From an uncultured Pseudothermotoga sp. (GTDB lineage: Bacteria > Thermotogota > Thermotogae > Thermotogales > DSM-5069), in the NCBI GenBank assembly GCA_937995655.1, contig CALKJI010000001.1, positions 62,001-126,000 of the forward strand: 64,000 nt of DNA, written 5' to 3'. Positions 7,111 to 15,568 of the stretch are shown here, in pieces. The notes under the pieces were generated by a model. The model saw only the letters and a list, made by a program, of their open reading frames with translations, was not told where the DNA came from and ran no database searches. A program made the position numbers and the translations under genes. Positions within the stretch are counted from its first letter, which is position 1, and the number at the start of each line of letters is the position of its first letter.

Positions 7111-9439
7111 GAAACTTGAAAAACTCGCAAAAGAATCTATACAGACTCCTGAACTTCCAAAAGTACTTCCTCTGATCCATCTAAGAAATGGCATGATCAT
7201 ATTTCCTCAGACAGTCATGCCAATCCATGTTGCCAGAGAAAAAACACTGATGGCTCTGGAACATTCTATAGACTCACACCAACAATTGGTTTTCGTAACA
7301 AGCCAGAAAGACCCAACGGTCGAGGAACCTACCTTCGAGCAGCTTTACCAAATCGGAACGATATCGAGGGTTTTACAAGTGGTTCAACTTCCAGACGGGA
7401 CCTTCAGAGTTTTGCTTGAAGGGATAGAAAGAGCAAGAGCTTATGAAATTGTTCAACAAGAACCGTTGATTGTAAGGCTTGAAATTTTAAGAATCAACTA
7501 CAAGAAAACCAAGAAAATGGAAGCATTGATGCGAAGCGTCAGAGAAAGTTTCTCAAAGTATGCACTGTACACCCAGAGATATCCACAAGAAACATTAGTT
7601 GCTATCTCTGAAACGGTTGAGGCAAGCAGATTTGCAGATTTCATAGCTTCATTATTGCCAATCCCATTACAGCAGCGACAAATGTTACTTGAAGAACTCC
7701 ATCCCAGTAGAAGGCTTGAAATACTTCTTCAAATCCTGCTACATGAAAATGAGATTCTCGAAATAGAAAGACAACTTGACACAAAAGTGAAAAAAAGGAT
7801 AGAAGAAAGCCAGAAAGAATTCTTCTTGAGGGAAAAACTCAAAGCCATCACTGAAGAACTTGGAGAAAAGGACTCCGAAGTCGCTCAACTTAGAACAAAT
7901 CTTGAAAAATCACAGTTACCAGATTTCGTCAAAAGGAAAGCCTTGTCAGAAATAGAAAGATTGGAAAAGATGTCCCCCTATTCTGCCGAGGCTACCGTAG
8001 TGAGAACATACCTCGATTGGTTGATCAATCTGCCTTGGAATAGTTCAACAAAAGATATGGAAGACATCAAACAAGCCAAGAAAATCCTTGAGGAAAGCCA
8101 TTATGGGCTTTCAGAGGCAAAGGAAAGAATTCTCGAATTCCTTGCTGTTAGAAAGAGGAGTAAATCGGTGAGAGCTCCTATCTTGTGTTTCGTTGGACCT
8201 CCTGGCGTTGGAAAAACTTCGCTTGCAAGGGCCGTTGCACAGGCACTGGATAGAAAGTTCGCTCACATGTCTCTTGGCGGCTTAAGAGATGAAGCGGAAA
8301 TCAAAGGACACAGGAGAACCTATGTAGGGGCAATGCCAGGAAGGATTCTTCAGCTGATTAGAAACGTCCAGAGTAAGAACCCTGTACTGTTGTTCGATGA
8401 GATCGATAAACTAGCGGTGAGTTTTCAGGGAGATCCGGCAGCAGCTTTACTCGAGGTTCTCGACCCCGAGCAGAACAGGGAATTTGTTGACCACTACCTT
8501 GAGGTACCTTTCGATCTATCTAATGTTTTATTCATAACCACTGCGAATGTTACACACACGATTCCACCAGCCTTGCTCGATAGAATGGAAGTTATCTGGT
8601 TAGAGGGCTACACAGACCAAGAAAAAGTAGAGATAGCCAAGTCGTATGTTATACCTAAACTCATGTCTGAATTCGCTCTGAACGATGAACAGTTAAAAAT
8701 CTCTCGGGGTGTTATCAAAAAGATCATCCACTCATACACAAAGGAAGCAGGTGTGAGGCAACTCACAAGAACTCTTCAAAGATTGATGAGAAAGGCTGTT
8801 CTTGAGATAGAAGAGGGCGAGAAAGTTATAACGATAAGTAGTAAAGATTTGGAACAATACTTAGGACAAGAGCTCATTCAAAATGACGTGATACTCACAA
8901 AACCCGAAATCGGCGCGGTACATGGTCTTGCCTGGACCGAATATGGTGGAACGGTAATGATCGTAGAGACCTTAATGATGCCAGGTAACGGACAGCTAAT
9001 TCTCACGGGAAGACTCGGAGAGATCATGAAAGAATCAGCAAGGATTGCTTTGAGTGTTGCACGATCATTTTGTGGTGAGGAGTGTAAAGGACTTTTCCGA
9101 GAAAACGATATTCACATAAACCTTCCCGAGGGGGCTGTACCCAAAGATGGACCTTCTGCCGGTGTAACCATGACCGTGGCGATGATATCTTCGGCCTTGA
9201 AAAAAAGAGTAAGAAATGACACGGCGATAACAGGAGAAATAACTCTGAGGGGCAAAATTCTTGCTGTCGGCGGGATTAAGGAAAAAGTCCTTGCCGCGTA
9301 CAGATACGGAATAAACAGGATCTTGTTACCAAAGACAAACCAGAAGGATCTTTCAAAGATACCACCTCAAATTAAGAACAAAATGGAATTTGTTCTTGTT
9401 GACAGTATCGATGAAGTGGTAGAGAAGATATGCTTGTAA
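7094..9439 (+). CDS. lon: ATP-dependent protease Lon
   Basis: Cytoplasmic AAA+ serine protease degrading damaged and regulatory proteins; 781 residues, close to E. coli Lon. The N-terminal LON substrate-binding domain ([21 protein letters not shown]) is followed by the coiled-coil region, Walker [10 protein letters not shown], Walker [11 protein letters not shown] and a C-terminal protease domain with catalytic Ser688 in DGPSAGVTM and Lys731 in KEKVLAAYR, 43 residues apart as in E. coli. The ATG follows GAGGTGG inside the tsaE end. The 3' end overlaps engB by 10 bases, so expression is coupled. Confidence 0.97.
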   Translation: MERKFEKLEKLAKESIQTPELPKVLPLIHLRNGMIIFPQTVMPIHVAREKTLMALEHSIDSHQQLVFVTSQKDPTVEEPTFEQLYQIGTISRVLQVVQLPDGTFRVLLEGIERARAYEIVQQEPLIVRLEILRINYKKTKKMEALMRSVRESFSKYALYTQRYPQETLVAISETVEASRFADFIASLLPIPLQQRQMLLEELHPSRRLEILLQILLHENEILEIERQLDTKVKKRIEESQKEFFLREKLKAITEELGEKDSEVAQLRTNLEKSQLPDFVKRKALSEIERLEKMSPYSAEATVVRTYLDWLINLPWNSSTKDMEDIKQAKKILEESHYGLSEAKERILEFLAVRKRSKSVRAPILCFVGPPGVGKTSLARAVAQALDRKFAHMSLGGLRDEAEIKGHRRTYVGAMPGRILQLIRNVQSKNPVLLFDEIDKLAVSFQGDPAAALLEVLDPEQNREFVDHYLEVPFDLSNVLFITTANVTHTIPPALLDRMEVIWLEGYTDQEKVEIAKSYVIPKLMSEFALNDEQLKISRGVIKKIIHSYTKEAGVRQLTRTLQRLMRKAVLEIEEGEKVITISSKDLEQYLGQELIQNDVILTKPEIGAVHGLAWTEYGGTVMIVETLMMPGNGQLILTGRLGEIMKESARIALSVARSFCGEECKGLFRENDIHINLPEGAVPKDGPSAGVTMTVAMISSALKKRVRNDTAITGEITLRGKILAVGGIKEKVLAAYRYGINRILLPKTNQKDLSKIPPQIKNKMEFVLVDSIDEVVEKICL

Positions 9440-10002
9440 AAACAGTTCAGTTCGTCATCAGCGCATATCATGAGAAAGAGTTTCCAAAACCATTGAACGG
9501 TGAAGTTTGTTTTGTAGGTAGGTCCAACGTAGGAAAATCAACTTTGCTGAACGTACTATTTAACAAGAAACTGGCAAGGGTCAGTAAGAGGCCAGGTAAG
9601 ACTCGGTCAGTCAATTTTTATGTAATAAATGGAAAGTATTATTTTGTAGATCTACCTGGTTATGGATACGCTAAAACATCGAAAGAAGAAAGACTGTATT
9701 GGAGACATTTGATTGAAACATATTTTGAAAATAGAAAAGATAAAATTAAACTGAGTGTGCTTTTGATTGATAGTAGACTCATTCCACAAGAAAGTGATAA
9801 AATGTTTATTGAGTGGAGCCGACATTTCCGAATACCCGTCCTTGTTGTTTTGAGTAAAGTCGATAAGTTGAGCAAGGTAGAGATTTTTGACAAAGTAGAG
9901 GTGATTAAACAGCAGTTTGGGACCCATGTAATAGCCTATTCTGCTATAACCAAGCAAGGTGTAGATGTTATAATAGAGCGGATTAATCAGTATTTAGTGT
10001 AG
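9430..10002 (+). CDS. engB: Ribosome biogenesis GTPase EngB (YsxC/YihA)
   Basis: TrmE-Era-like GTPase needed for large ribosomal subunit assembly, 190 residues. G1 is GRSNVGKST, the switch I region includes [13 protein letters not shown]3 is DLPGYGYA, and G4 is LSKVDKLS. Translation starts at the ATG inside the end of lon, without its own clear ribosome site, which implies coupling. It is the last conventional gene of the suhB-like/tsaE/lon/engB run. Confidence 0.94.
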   Translation: MLVKTVQFVISAYHEKEFPKPLNGEVCFVGRSNVGKSTLLNVLFNKKLARVSKRPGKTRSVNFYVINGKYYFVDLPGYGYAKTSKEERLYWRHLIETYFENRKDKIKLSVLLIDSRLIPQESDKMFIEWSRHFRIPVLVVLSKVDKLSKVEIFDKVEVIKQQFGTHVIAYSAITKQGVDVIIERINQYLV

Positions 10003-10005
10003 CTT

Positions 10006-10192
10006 TGCCGGGGTGCAATTTCAGAAGAGCGAAGCGGGGGAGCGGAGATAAAAAGCGGAGTCTCATTCTGAGATATAGGGGGGATTGTTGTGAAAAAACT
10101 GTGGAAGATATTGATTCTCACTGGAAGCTTCCTCGCACTTTTGATTTCTGCAGTTGGAAATATCGAACTTTGGTAAGGCATGCACCCCGGCA
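10006..10192 (+). repeat. Distant 12-bp inverted repeat enclosing small ORF
   Basis: TGCCGGGGTGCA (10006-10017) is exactly complementary to TGCACCCCGGCA (10181-10192). Between them lie three copies of AGCGG (10033-10059), a TCTCA-TTC-TGAGA hairpin (10061-10073), a ribosome site and a 28-codon ORF. Possible inner pairings CAGAA/TTCTG nest within the outer stem. It may be the closing stem of a structured RNA in the HD-GYP leader; it matches no riboswitch class I recognise. Confidence 0.45.
10090..10176 (+). CDS. Small hydrophobic peptide, 28 aa
   Basis: A GTG start at 10090 lies eight bases after a GGGGGG-rich ribosome site, and the frame stops with TAA at 10174-10176. The peptide begins MKKLWKILILTG and is one predicted membrane helix or signal-like segment ending NIELW. 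It lies between engB and the HD-GYP gene inside the distant inverted repeat. No family is recognised. It could be a membrane micropeptide, a leader ORF for the HD-GYP gene, or a chance frame. Confidence 0.4.
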   Translation: MKKLWKILILTGSFLALLISAVGNIELW

Positions 10193-10225
10193 TCAGACTG
10201 AGTGGTAGAAGCGGAGTGATAGAAA

Positions 10226-11479
10226 TTGACAAGAGCTTTCAAAATTTTTGCCACTGTACTTTTTGTTATTTTTGTTTCGATTATGATTGCGATCAGCTTA
10301 TTACTATACAATACAGGTTCCTTAAGACTGAGTCATGAGAGTTTAATCTTTCTTATACTTGGAATTGTCTTTGAAGCGATAGGTTTTTCTGTCTCAAAAT
10401 TCTCCGGTCACAGCATAAGAGTAACAAGTGGACTGATAGTGAATATTTTAGCCGCCAGTGTTTTCTCGACCTTTGAAGCTGCTATGATTGCTTCTGCATC
10501 GGTTTTAACGGTAGGATTGTTTATCGTGAGAGGTAAAGATATATTCAAGTACATGTTCAATGTATCTCAAGTCAGTTTGAACACGATTTTTATATCTTTC
10601 TTGTTTTCTCTGCTAAAGTCTTCCCAAGTATCGAAGAATGTTTGGTTGGTCCTAACCATATCCCTGACATACATGATAATCAACGCTTTCTTCTTTTCAT
10701 TAGGTTTCAGCCTGATTGCAAAAGCAACCTTCACAAGTAGCTTTGCCCAAACCATGAGAACTCCCCTTCTCAATTCAATAACCGTTCTACCTCTTGCCTC
10801 AGTTGCCTATGTACTCTACTATTTCATGGGTCTGATGGCAGTTCCTCTGGTCCTTGTGATTTTACTTGCACTGCAGTTGGGCAATTTATTTCGCAGTGAA
10901 TACCAACAATCCAAATTTGAAAACTTGAAAGTCTTAGTAAAGAGTCTGGAACTAAAAGATTCTTATACCAGTGGTCACAGCGAGAGAGCTGCCCAACTTT
11001 CCTACATAATAGCTAAGAATTTGGGACTTTCCGAGAAACTCTGCAACAGAATCAAAACAGCATGTCTGCTGCACGATGTTGGCAAAATTGGTGTGCCTGA
11101 TTATATATTAAATAAGCCTGAAAAGCTCTCAGATGAAGAATTTAAAATGATAAAGACTCACTCAACCAAATCGGAAGAGTTGCTGAGGACCGTAAATATC
11201 TTCAAAAACAAGGAAGCTCGATGGGTTAGACATCACCATGAAAGATGGGATGGCTTGGGCTATCCTGATGGTTTAAAGGGTGAAGAGATTCCATTACCAT
11301 CAAGAATAATAGCTGCAGCCGATATATACGAAGCACTCACAAGCGCAAGACCTTATCGAGAAGCATATGATAAAGAAGAGGCAGTAAAAATGATAAAAGA
11401 AATGGCTGGCACGGTTCTGGATCCCAAGATCGCTGAGATACTGGTGGAAATAGTAACTAACGGTCATTTCGGTGCCTGA
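10226..11479 (+). CDS. Membrane HD-GYP domain phosphohydrolase
   Basis: 417 residues: about 210 N-terminal residues with six to seven membrane helices, then an HD-GYP domain. The domain has SGHSERAAQLS, His283-Asp284 in HDVGKIGVPD, the HHHERWDGLGYPDGLKGEEIP block from His336, and AAADIYEALTSARPYR. HD-GYP proteins typically hydrolyse cyclic di-GMP to pGpG or GMP, so this is probably a membrane-sensing cyclic-dinucleotide phosphodiesterase; no GGDEF domain is fused. The TTG start at 10226 follows GGAGTGATAGAAA. The 3' end overlaps the convergent DUF6115 gene by 23 bases. Confidence 0.92.
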   Translation: MTRAFKIFATVLFVIFVSIMIAISLLLYNTGSLRLSHESLIFLILGIVFEAIGFSVSKFSGHSIRVTSGLIVNILAASVFSTFEAAMIASASVLTVGLFIVRGKDIFKYMFNVSQVSLNTIFISFLFSLLKSSQVSKNVWLVLTISLTYMIINAFFFSLGFSLIAKATFTSSFAQTMRTPLLNSITVLPLASVAYVLYYFMGLMAVPLVLVILLALQLGNLFRSEYQQSKFENLKVLVKSLELKDSYTSGHSERAAQLSYIIAKNLGLSEKLCNRIKTACLLHDVGKIGVPDYILNKPEKLSDEEFKMIKTHSTKSEELLRTVNIFKNKEARWVRHHHERWDGLGYPDGLKGEEIPLPSRIIAAADIYEALTSARPYREAYDKEEAVKMIKEMAGTVLDPKIAEILVEIVTNGHFGA

Positions 11480-12005
11480 AAAGTGATAATATGAGCATTA
11501 CTTCACCAACGCCAATACTCAATTCTCTTGCTATATCTTGTTCACTTTTTCCTTCCTGATACAGCAGAAGAATCTTCCTTTCGATCGATGTGTTATTTGT
11601 ATCTGTTCTTAATGATTCACTTTGACCCTGTGCATCTCCATCATTATTGTCTGTCTGAAACTCTGTAGTTTCCGGTTCTACTCTATTTGACTCTGATCCA
11701 TTCATTCTTACAGAGTAAGAAAATTTTTCCACAAACTTTGTTTCTTGAGTGCATAGAGAGGCATACAATGTATTGGCTTCCTTGATCAATTTCTTGAGCT
11801 CTTCTATCTTCTTGTCAAGCATTTGCAATCTGACCGATGAGATATGTCTGAATTGTCCCATCAGCTCAAGTATCCTTTCTTCAAATTTTTCATACTCTTC
11901 TTGCTTTGGTGTTCTCTGAGCCGTGTTTGAGAGAAAGAGTCCCCACGCGAAAGCTACAGTACCGAGCGTGCTCAGAAAAACTACCCAGGAAAAAAAGTCA
12001 GCCAG
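11457..12005 (-). CDS. Membrane-anchored DUF6115-type protein
   Basis: One N-terminal membrane helix (ADFFSWVVFLSTLGTVAFAW), a predicted coiled coil of about 60 residues, an acidic low-complexity linker, and a C-terminal helix-turn-helix-like block (LLYQEGKSEQDIARELSIG) that resembles DUF6115. Function unknown. The frame is open to an ATG at 12065, but that ATG lies within promoter-like DNA (TTGTTG, 17 bases, TATGAT). The only good ribosome site, GGAGGTG, is followed by six bases and CTG at 12005, so a CTG start, or GTG at 12014, is proposed. If the ATG at 12065 or 12041 is used, the protein gains 12-20 residues. Confidence 0.65.
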   Translation of the reverse strand: MADFFSWVVFLSTLGTVAFAWGLFLSNTAQRTPKQEEYEKFEERILELMGQFRHISSVRLQMLDKKIEELKKLIKEANTLYASLCTQETKFVEKFSYSVRMNGSESNRVEPETTEFQTDNNDGDAQGQSESLRTDTNNTSIERKILLLYQEGKSEQDIARELSIGVGEVMLILSLFRHRNDR

Positions 12006-12139
12006 CTCAAACACCTCCAACCTGTTGTTATTGTATATCATAGTCAGTTGATTTTTGTGCAACAATAATCTTTCACACCCTTCACTAAAATCTAGACAAA
12101 TTTGGTATAATTAGTATAGCGAACAAGGGAGGTGTGAAG

Positions 12140-13099
12140 ATGGAGTACAGAAAAGTGGGAAAATGGGGTATAAGAATCAGTGAACTGTCTTTGGGATCGT
12201 GGATCACCTTTGGCAATCAACTCGATCTTGATTCGGCTAAGGAGCTAGTAAAGAAAGCCGTGCAAAATGGTATAAACTTCATCGATACAGCAGAGGCATA
12301 CGCAAATGGGATGGCAGAATCTATGTTGGGAGAAATAATAAAATCATACAGAAGGTCTGACTTGGTCATCTCCACCAAAATCTTCTGGGGAGGAAATGGC
12401 CCAAACGACAAAGGTCTTTCAAGAAAGCATTTGCTCGAGGGCACATGGGCTTCCTTGAAAAGGCTTCAGCTGGACTATGTTGACCTTTTGTATTGTCACA
12501 GACCAGATCCAGAAGTACCGATGGAAGAAGTGGTTTGGACAATGGACCAGATTGTGAGAAGTGGTTTAGCACTGTATTGGGGTACATCAGAATGGAGTGC
12601 TAAAGAGTTAGAAAAAGCTCACCAAACAGCAAAAGAATTGAATTGTATTCCACCGATCGTTGAGCAACCTCAATATAACATGTTGGTGAGGGAGAGGGTA
12701 GAAAAAGAATATCAACCCATATATGAAAAATATGGGATGGGCCTGACGACGTTCAGCCCACTTGCATCTGGACTGCTCAGTGGTAAATATTTGCAGGGTA
12801 TACCTCAAGATTCAAGGCTTGCAAGGTACGAATGGCTCAAAAAAAGATTTGAAGAGACAGGATTACTCAGTGAAAGAACCTTTTCCAAGCTTCTAAGACT
12901 CAAAGAGATTTCACAAGAACTAAACTGTACTCTATCTCAACTGGCAATAGCCTGGATACTGAAAAACCCACGCGTATCAAGCGTCATCTTAGGTGTATCA
13001 AGAACCGAACAGTTTGATGAGAATATCAAAGCCATTGAAGTGAAAGAAAAGCTCAACAACGAAATTATGAATCGTATCGAAGAAATTCTTAAAGAATAA
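12140..13099 (+). CDS. Aldo/keto reductase, potassium-channel beta-subunit-like
   Basis: NADPH-dependent oxidoreductase of the AKR superfamily, 319 residues. The barrel shows NFIDTAEAYANGMAE with the catalytic Asp/Tyr, a Lys in ISTKIF, and YCHRPDPEVPMEE with the active-site His. WGTSEWSAKEL and the C-terminal SSVILGVSRTEQFDEN resemble the Kv-beta/YghZ group. The substrate is unknown. A GTG at 12134 overlaps the ribosome site GGGAGGTG, so the ATG at 12140 is used. A perfect TATAAT lies at 12106-12111 with only a poor -35 (TTCACT, 19-base spacer). It is a single-gene unit ended by a shared terminator. Confidence 0.93.
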   Translation: MEYRKVGKWGIRISELSLGSWITFGNQLDLDSAKELVKKAVQNGINFIDTAEAYANGMAESMLGEIIKSYRRSDLVISTKIFWGGNGPNDKGLSRKHLLEGTWASLKRLQLDYVDLLYCHRPDPEVPMEEVVWTMDQIVRSGLALYWGTSEWSAKELEKAHQTAKELNCIPPIVEQPQYNMLVRERVEKEYQPIYEKYGMGLTTFSPLASGLLSGKYLQGIPQDSRLARYEWLKKRFEETGLLSERTFSKLLRLKEISQELNCTLSQLAIAWILKNPRVSSVILGVSRTEQFDENIKAIEVKEKLNNEIMNRIEEILKE

Positions 13100-13123
13100 A
13101 AAGCAGGCTTTCGCCTGCTTTTT
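13098..13123. terminator. Bidirectional terminator between aldo/keto reductase and hydF
   Basis: AAAAAGCAGGC and GCCTGCTTTTT form an 11-bp stem around TTTC, with a T tract on the plus strand and a T tract on the minus strand as well. It serves two convergent genes. Confidence 0.9.
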
Positions 13124-14312
13124 ATTTCAAAAGGGGTTCTATCACTCGATTTAAAATACCATGCAGATGAGAGATCAGCATACCGTAGTTAACAACCGGA
13201 ATTTTCAAACGCCTTGCCCAAGTCATGCGGCGCATGAATGCGCTCCTTGTTAATACACAGCCACCACAATGTACTACCAATTTGCAGTCTTGTAATTGTT
13301 CAAGATCTGGGAACTCTTTACCAGCGAAGAATTTATAGTGAAATTTCATCCCCATTTTTTCTTCTATCCACCTTGGTATTTTTACTCTTCCTATATCATC
13401 ACAAGTTGGTACGTGAGAGCAAGCTTCAACGATCGCAACGGGATCGTTGTTCTTTAGTAACTTGAGTTTTTCAATGCCTTCCAAAAAGAATTCAAGATCA
13501 CCTTTGTTTGCCGCTTCCAGTATGGAAAAAGTCGTCAAAGGTATCTCCTTTGGTACTATCTTCTCAATTTTCATTACAACTTGAGAATCTGTGACGACCA
13601 CATCTACACAGTTCGAAAGCTTCGTGAGGGTATCATGAAGTTCATGATCTCTTGTTACGACAGCAGTCCCTCCAAAATCTATCACTTCTCTTATCACTTC
13701 TACTTGGGGCATGATCAGTCTACCTTTGGGTGCTGCTTTATCTATTGGAATCACAAGAACTACTGTCCTCGTATCTTTGAGCAAATGTCCTATCAAAGGC
13801 TTTTCTTCCTCCACTGGAATTATCTCAGCGAGTCTTTCAACCAATGTGTCAATATTTCTTCTTTCTTTGGCAGAAACTTCAACAACTGGCGCACCATAAG
13901 ATTCATACAGACCGACAAGTCCATCTGGTTGAAGATCAACTTTATTCAAAGCCACCAAAAAGGGTATCTCAAGTTCTCTGAAAATATCCATCAACATCTC
14001 TTCATAGCAAGATGGTCGGTCATCGGTAACCAAAATCGCCACATCAGCCCTGTAAAGTGATCTTTTTGCCCTTTCTACTCGTTTCTGACCCACGATTCCT
14101 TCATCATCTATCCCAGGTGTATCGATCAGGGTAACAGGACCAATCGGTTGTATCTCAAGAGTCTTGTATACTGGATCTGTCGTCGTCCCTGGTATTTCAC
14201 TGACAATCGCTACATCTTGGCAAGCAATAGCGTTTATCAGAGAAGACTTTCCAACATTTCTACGACCCGTTATGGCTATATATTTTCTAAAACCTGCATG
14301 TGACACGTTCAT
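13122..14312 (-). CDS. hydF: [FeFe]-hydrogenase H-cluster maturation GTPase HydF
   Basis: Scaffold that carries the 2Fe subcluster precursor to apo-hydrogenase. The 396 residues show an N-terminal GTPase domain (ITGRRNVGKSS, LIDTPGIDDEG, ALNKVD) and a C-terminal iron-sulfur domain with Cys-Ser-His in EACSHVP and a His-Cys-x-x-Cys in VVHCGGC, the family pattern. The ATG at 14312 follows GGAGGAAGTTCT; the in-frame ATG ten codons upstream lies inside hydE and is rejected. The start overlaps the hydE end by 26 bases. It is the last gene of the maturation operon. Confidence 0.95.
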   Translation of the reverse strand: MNVSHAGFRKYIAITGRRNVGKSSLINAIACQDVAIVSEIPGTTTDPVYKTLEIQPIGPVTLIDTPGIDDEGIVGQKRVERAKRSLYRADVAILVTDDRPSCYEEMLMDIFRELEIPFLVALNKVDLQPDGLVGLYESYGAPVVEVSAKERRNIDTLVERLAEIIPVEEEKPLIGHLLKDTRTVVLVIPIDKAAPKGRLIMPQVEVIREVIDFGGTAVVTRDHELHDTLTKLSNCVDVVVTDSQVVMKIEKIVPKEIPLTTFSILEAANKGDLEFFLEGIEKLKLLKNNDPVAIVEACSHVPTCDDIGRVKIPRWIEEKMGMKFHYKFFAGKEFPDLEQLQDCKLVVHCGGCVLTRSAFMRRMTWARRLKIPVVNYGMLISHLHGILNRVIEPLLK

Positions 14313-15339
14313 AGAACTTCCTCCTATATCCAAAATCGTCACTTGCCGTATAACCAGCAGATCTTATGAGCTCTTTCGTGCATTCTCCGCAGGCAGTGTC
14401 GCTCTCAAAAATGCATATCTTATTTGGATACAAAGTATATAAAGAGCGATAAGGTGCAGGAGTAAAATTAGGCATTATGACATTTGCACCACATTTGAGC
14501 GCTAACTGTCTTCCCAGTGGGTGAATCGTGCCAAGGGCTGTCGTCGCCGGAATGTTTGTATCAGGCAGAAACAGTCTTGTGAGAGCTATCATTTTCAATG
14601 TTTTTGTCAAAGTTCCGGGTTGGGCATCTCTCAGTGGCGTTGACGGGTGTGGTATAAATGGTCCTATTCCCACCATATCTGCGTCGAAATCACGTACAAA
14701 CGATATATCCTTTGCTAAAGAAAGATCATCCTGACCTGGCAATCCGACCATCGATCCTACACCAACTTCGTAACCCAGTTCTCTGAGTTTCTTCAAGTGT
14801 TCTACCCTCGTTCTGAATGAATCATTTGGATGCAGTTTGCTATATAACTCTTCGTCTGCAGTCTCATGACGCATCAGATATCTGTCTGCTCCAGCCTCCT
14901 TCCAAAGTTTATACTCATTGAAGTCTCTTTCGCCAATACTCAGAGTGATTGCGACTTTGAATTCCTTTATTTTTTCAATGATTTGAGCTATTATTTTGTC
15001 GCTGTAGTGCGTATCTTCACCCGATTGAAGAACGACGGTCTTGATGCCCATTTGAGATACCAATCGTGCACGTTCGATGATTTGTTCCACTGACATTCTG
15101 TATCTTGAGATATCTTTGTTTTGTGCCCTAATGCCGCAGTACAAGCAACTATTCTTACAGTAATTTGAAAACTCAATAATTCCACGAATATAAACAGTCT
15201 TTCCAAGATACCTTTGTCTGATTTCATCAGCTAAGGCAAAGAGCTTTACATTTATCTCTTCCTTTGAGAGGATCAGTGCAATTTCATCAACTTGGACCTT
15301 TTGTGGATGTTTTATGATCTTTTGTAGAATTTCGTACAC
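14287..15339 (-). CDS. hydE: [FeFe]-hydrogenase maturase radical SAM protein HydE
   Basis: Radical SAM enzyme of H-cluster assembly, 350 residues. The SAM cluster motif is CKNSCLYCGI near residue 60, followed by VVLQSGEDTHYS and the biotin-synthase-like barrel with GVGSMVGLPGQ. The C-terminal CGECTKELIRSAGY may be the site of an accessory cluster, which some HydE have. The GTG start at 15339 follows GGAAGGTGATAGACT and overlaps the small upstream gene by 53 bases. Order hydG, small protein, hydE, hydF on one strand. Confidence 0.95.
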   Translation of the reverse strand: MYEILQKIIKHPQKVQVDEIALILSKEEINVKLFALADEIRQRYLGKTVYIRGIIEFSNYCKNSCLYCGIRAQNKDISRYRMSVEQIIERARLVSQMGIKTVVLQSGEDTHYSDKIIAQIIEKIKEFKVAITLSIGERDFNEYKLWKEAGADRYLMRHETADEELYSKLHPNDSFRTRVEHLKKLRELGYEVGVGSMVGLPGQDDLSLAKDISFVRDFDADMVGIGPFIPHPSTPLRDAQPGTLTKTLKMIALTRLFLPDTNIPATTALGTIHPLGRQLALKCGANVIMPNFTPAPYRSLYTLYPNKICIFESDTACGECTKELIRSAGYTASDDFGYRRKFYERVTCRF

Positions 15340-15568
15340 AGTCTATCACCTTCCGAGCTGCCTCCACCAACTGTGGATATTCATTTTCAACCTGTGCAAA
15401 AACTACAAATTTTTCATCCTCAAAGACTACTCTTGGTGGTTCGAATCTCTCTGGTCCAGCCTTCAAACCTTGAATGAACGAAACTCTCTTCCCAAATTTT
15501 TCGCATACCCATACTTTACATTTGAAAGCTTGCGCCATTTTCTGGACTAGCTCTCTACACTCTAACAT
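15287..15568 (-). CDS. Small unknown protein of the hydrogenase maturation operon
   Basis: About 93 residues, wedged between hydG and hydE, overlapping hydG by 14 bases and hydE by 53. The ATG at 15568 is preferred over a TTG at 15595 because GGTGTCAGGG precedes it. The sequence starts MLECRELVQKMAQAF, contains CKVWVCEKFGKRVSFIQG, then a beta-rich core ending in a Lys/Thr-rich tail. It has three Cys in the first 35 residues. I do not recognise the family. Its fixed place inside the hyd operon suggests a role in maturation or its control. Thermotoga maritima probably has a counterpart at TM1268, which is recalled and not checked. Confidence 0.7.
   Translation of the reverse strand: MLECRELVQKMAQAFKCKVWVCEKFGKRVSFIQGLKAGPERFEPPRVVFEDEKFVVFAQVENEYPQLVEAARKVIDCVRNSTKDHKTSTKGPS

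Noticed and set aside
10003-10225. Cyclic-di-GMP riboswitch upstream of the HD-GYP gene
   Set aside because: Neither class I nor class II conserved core sequences are found; only an unassigned long-range stem is supported.
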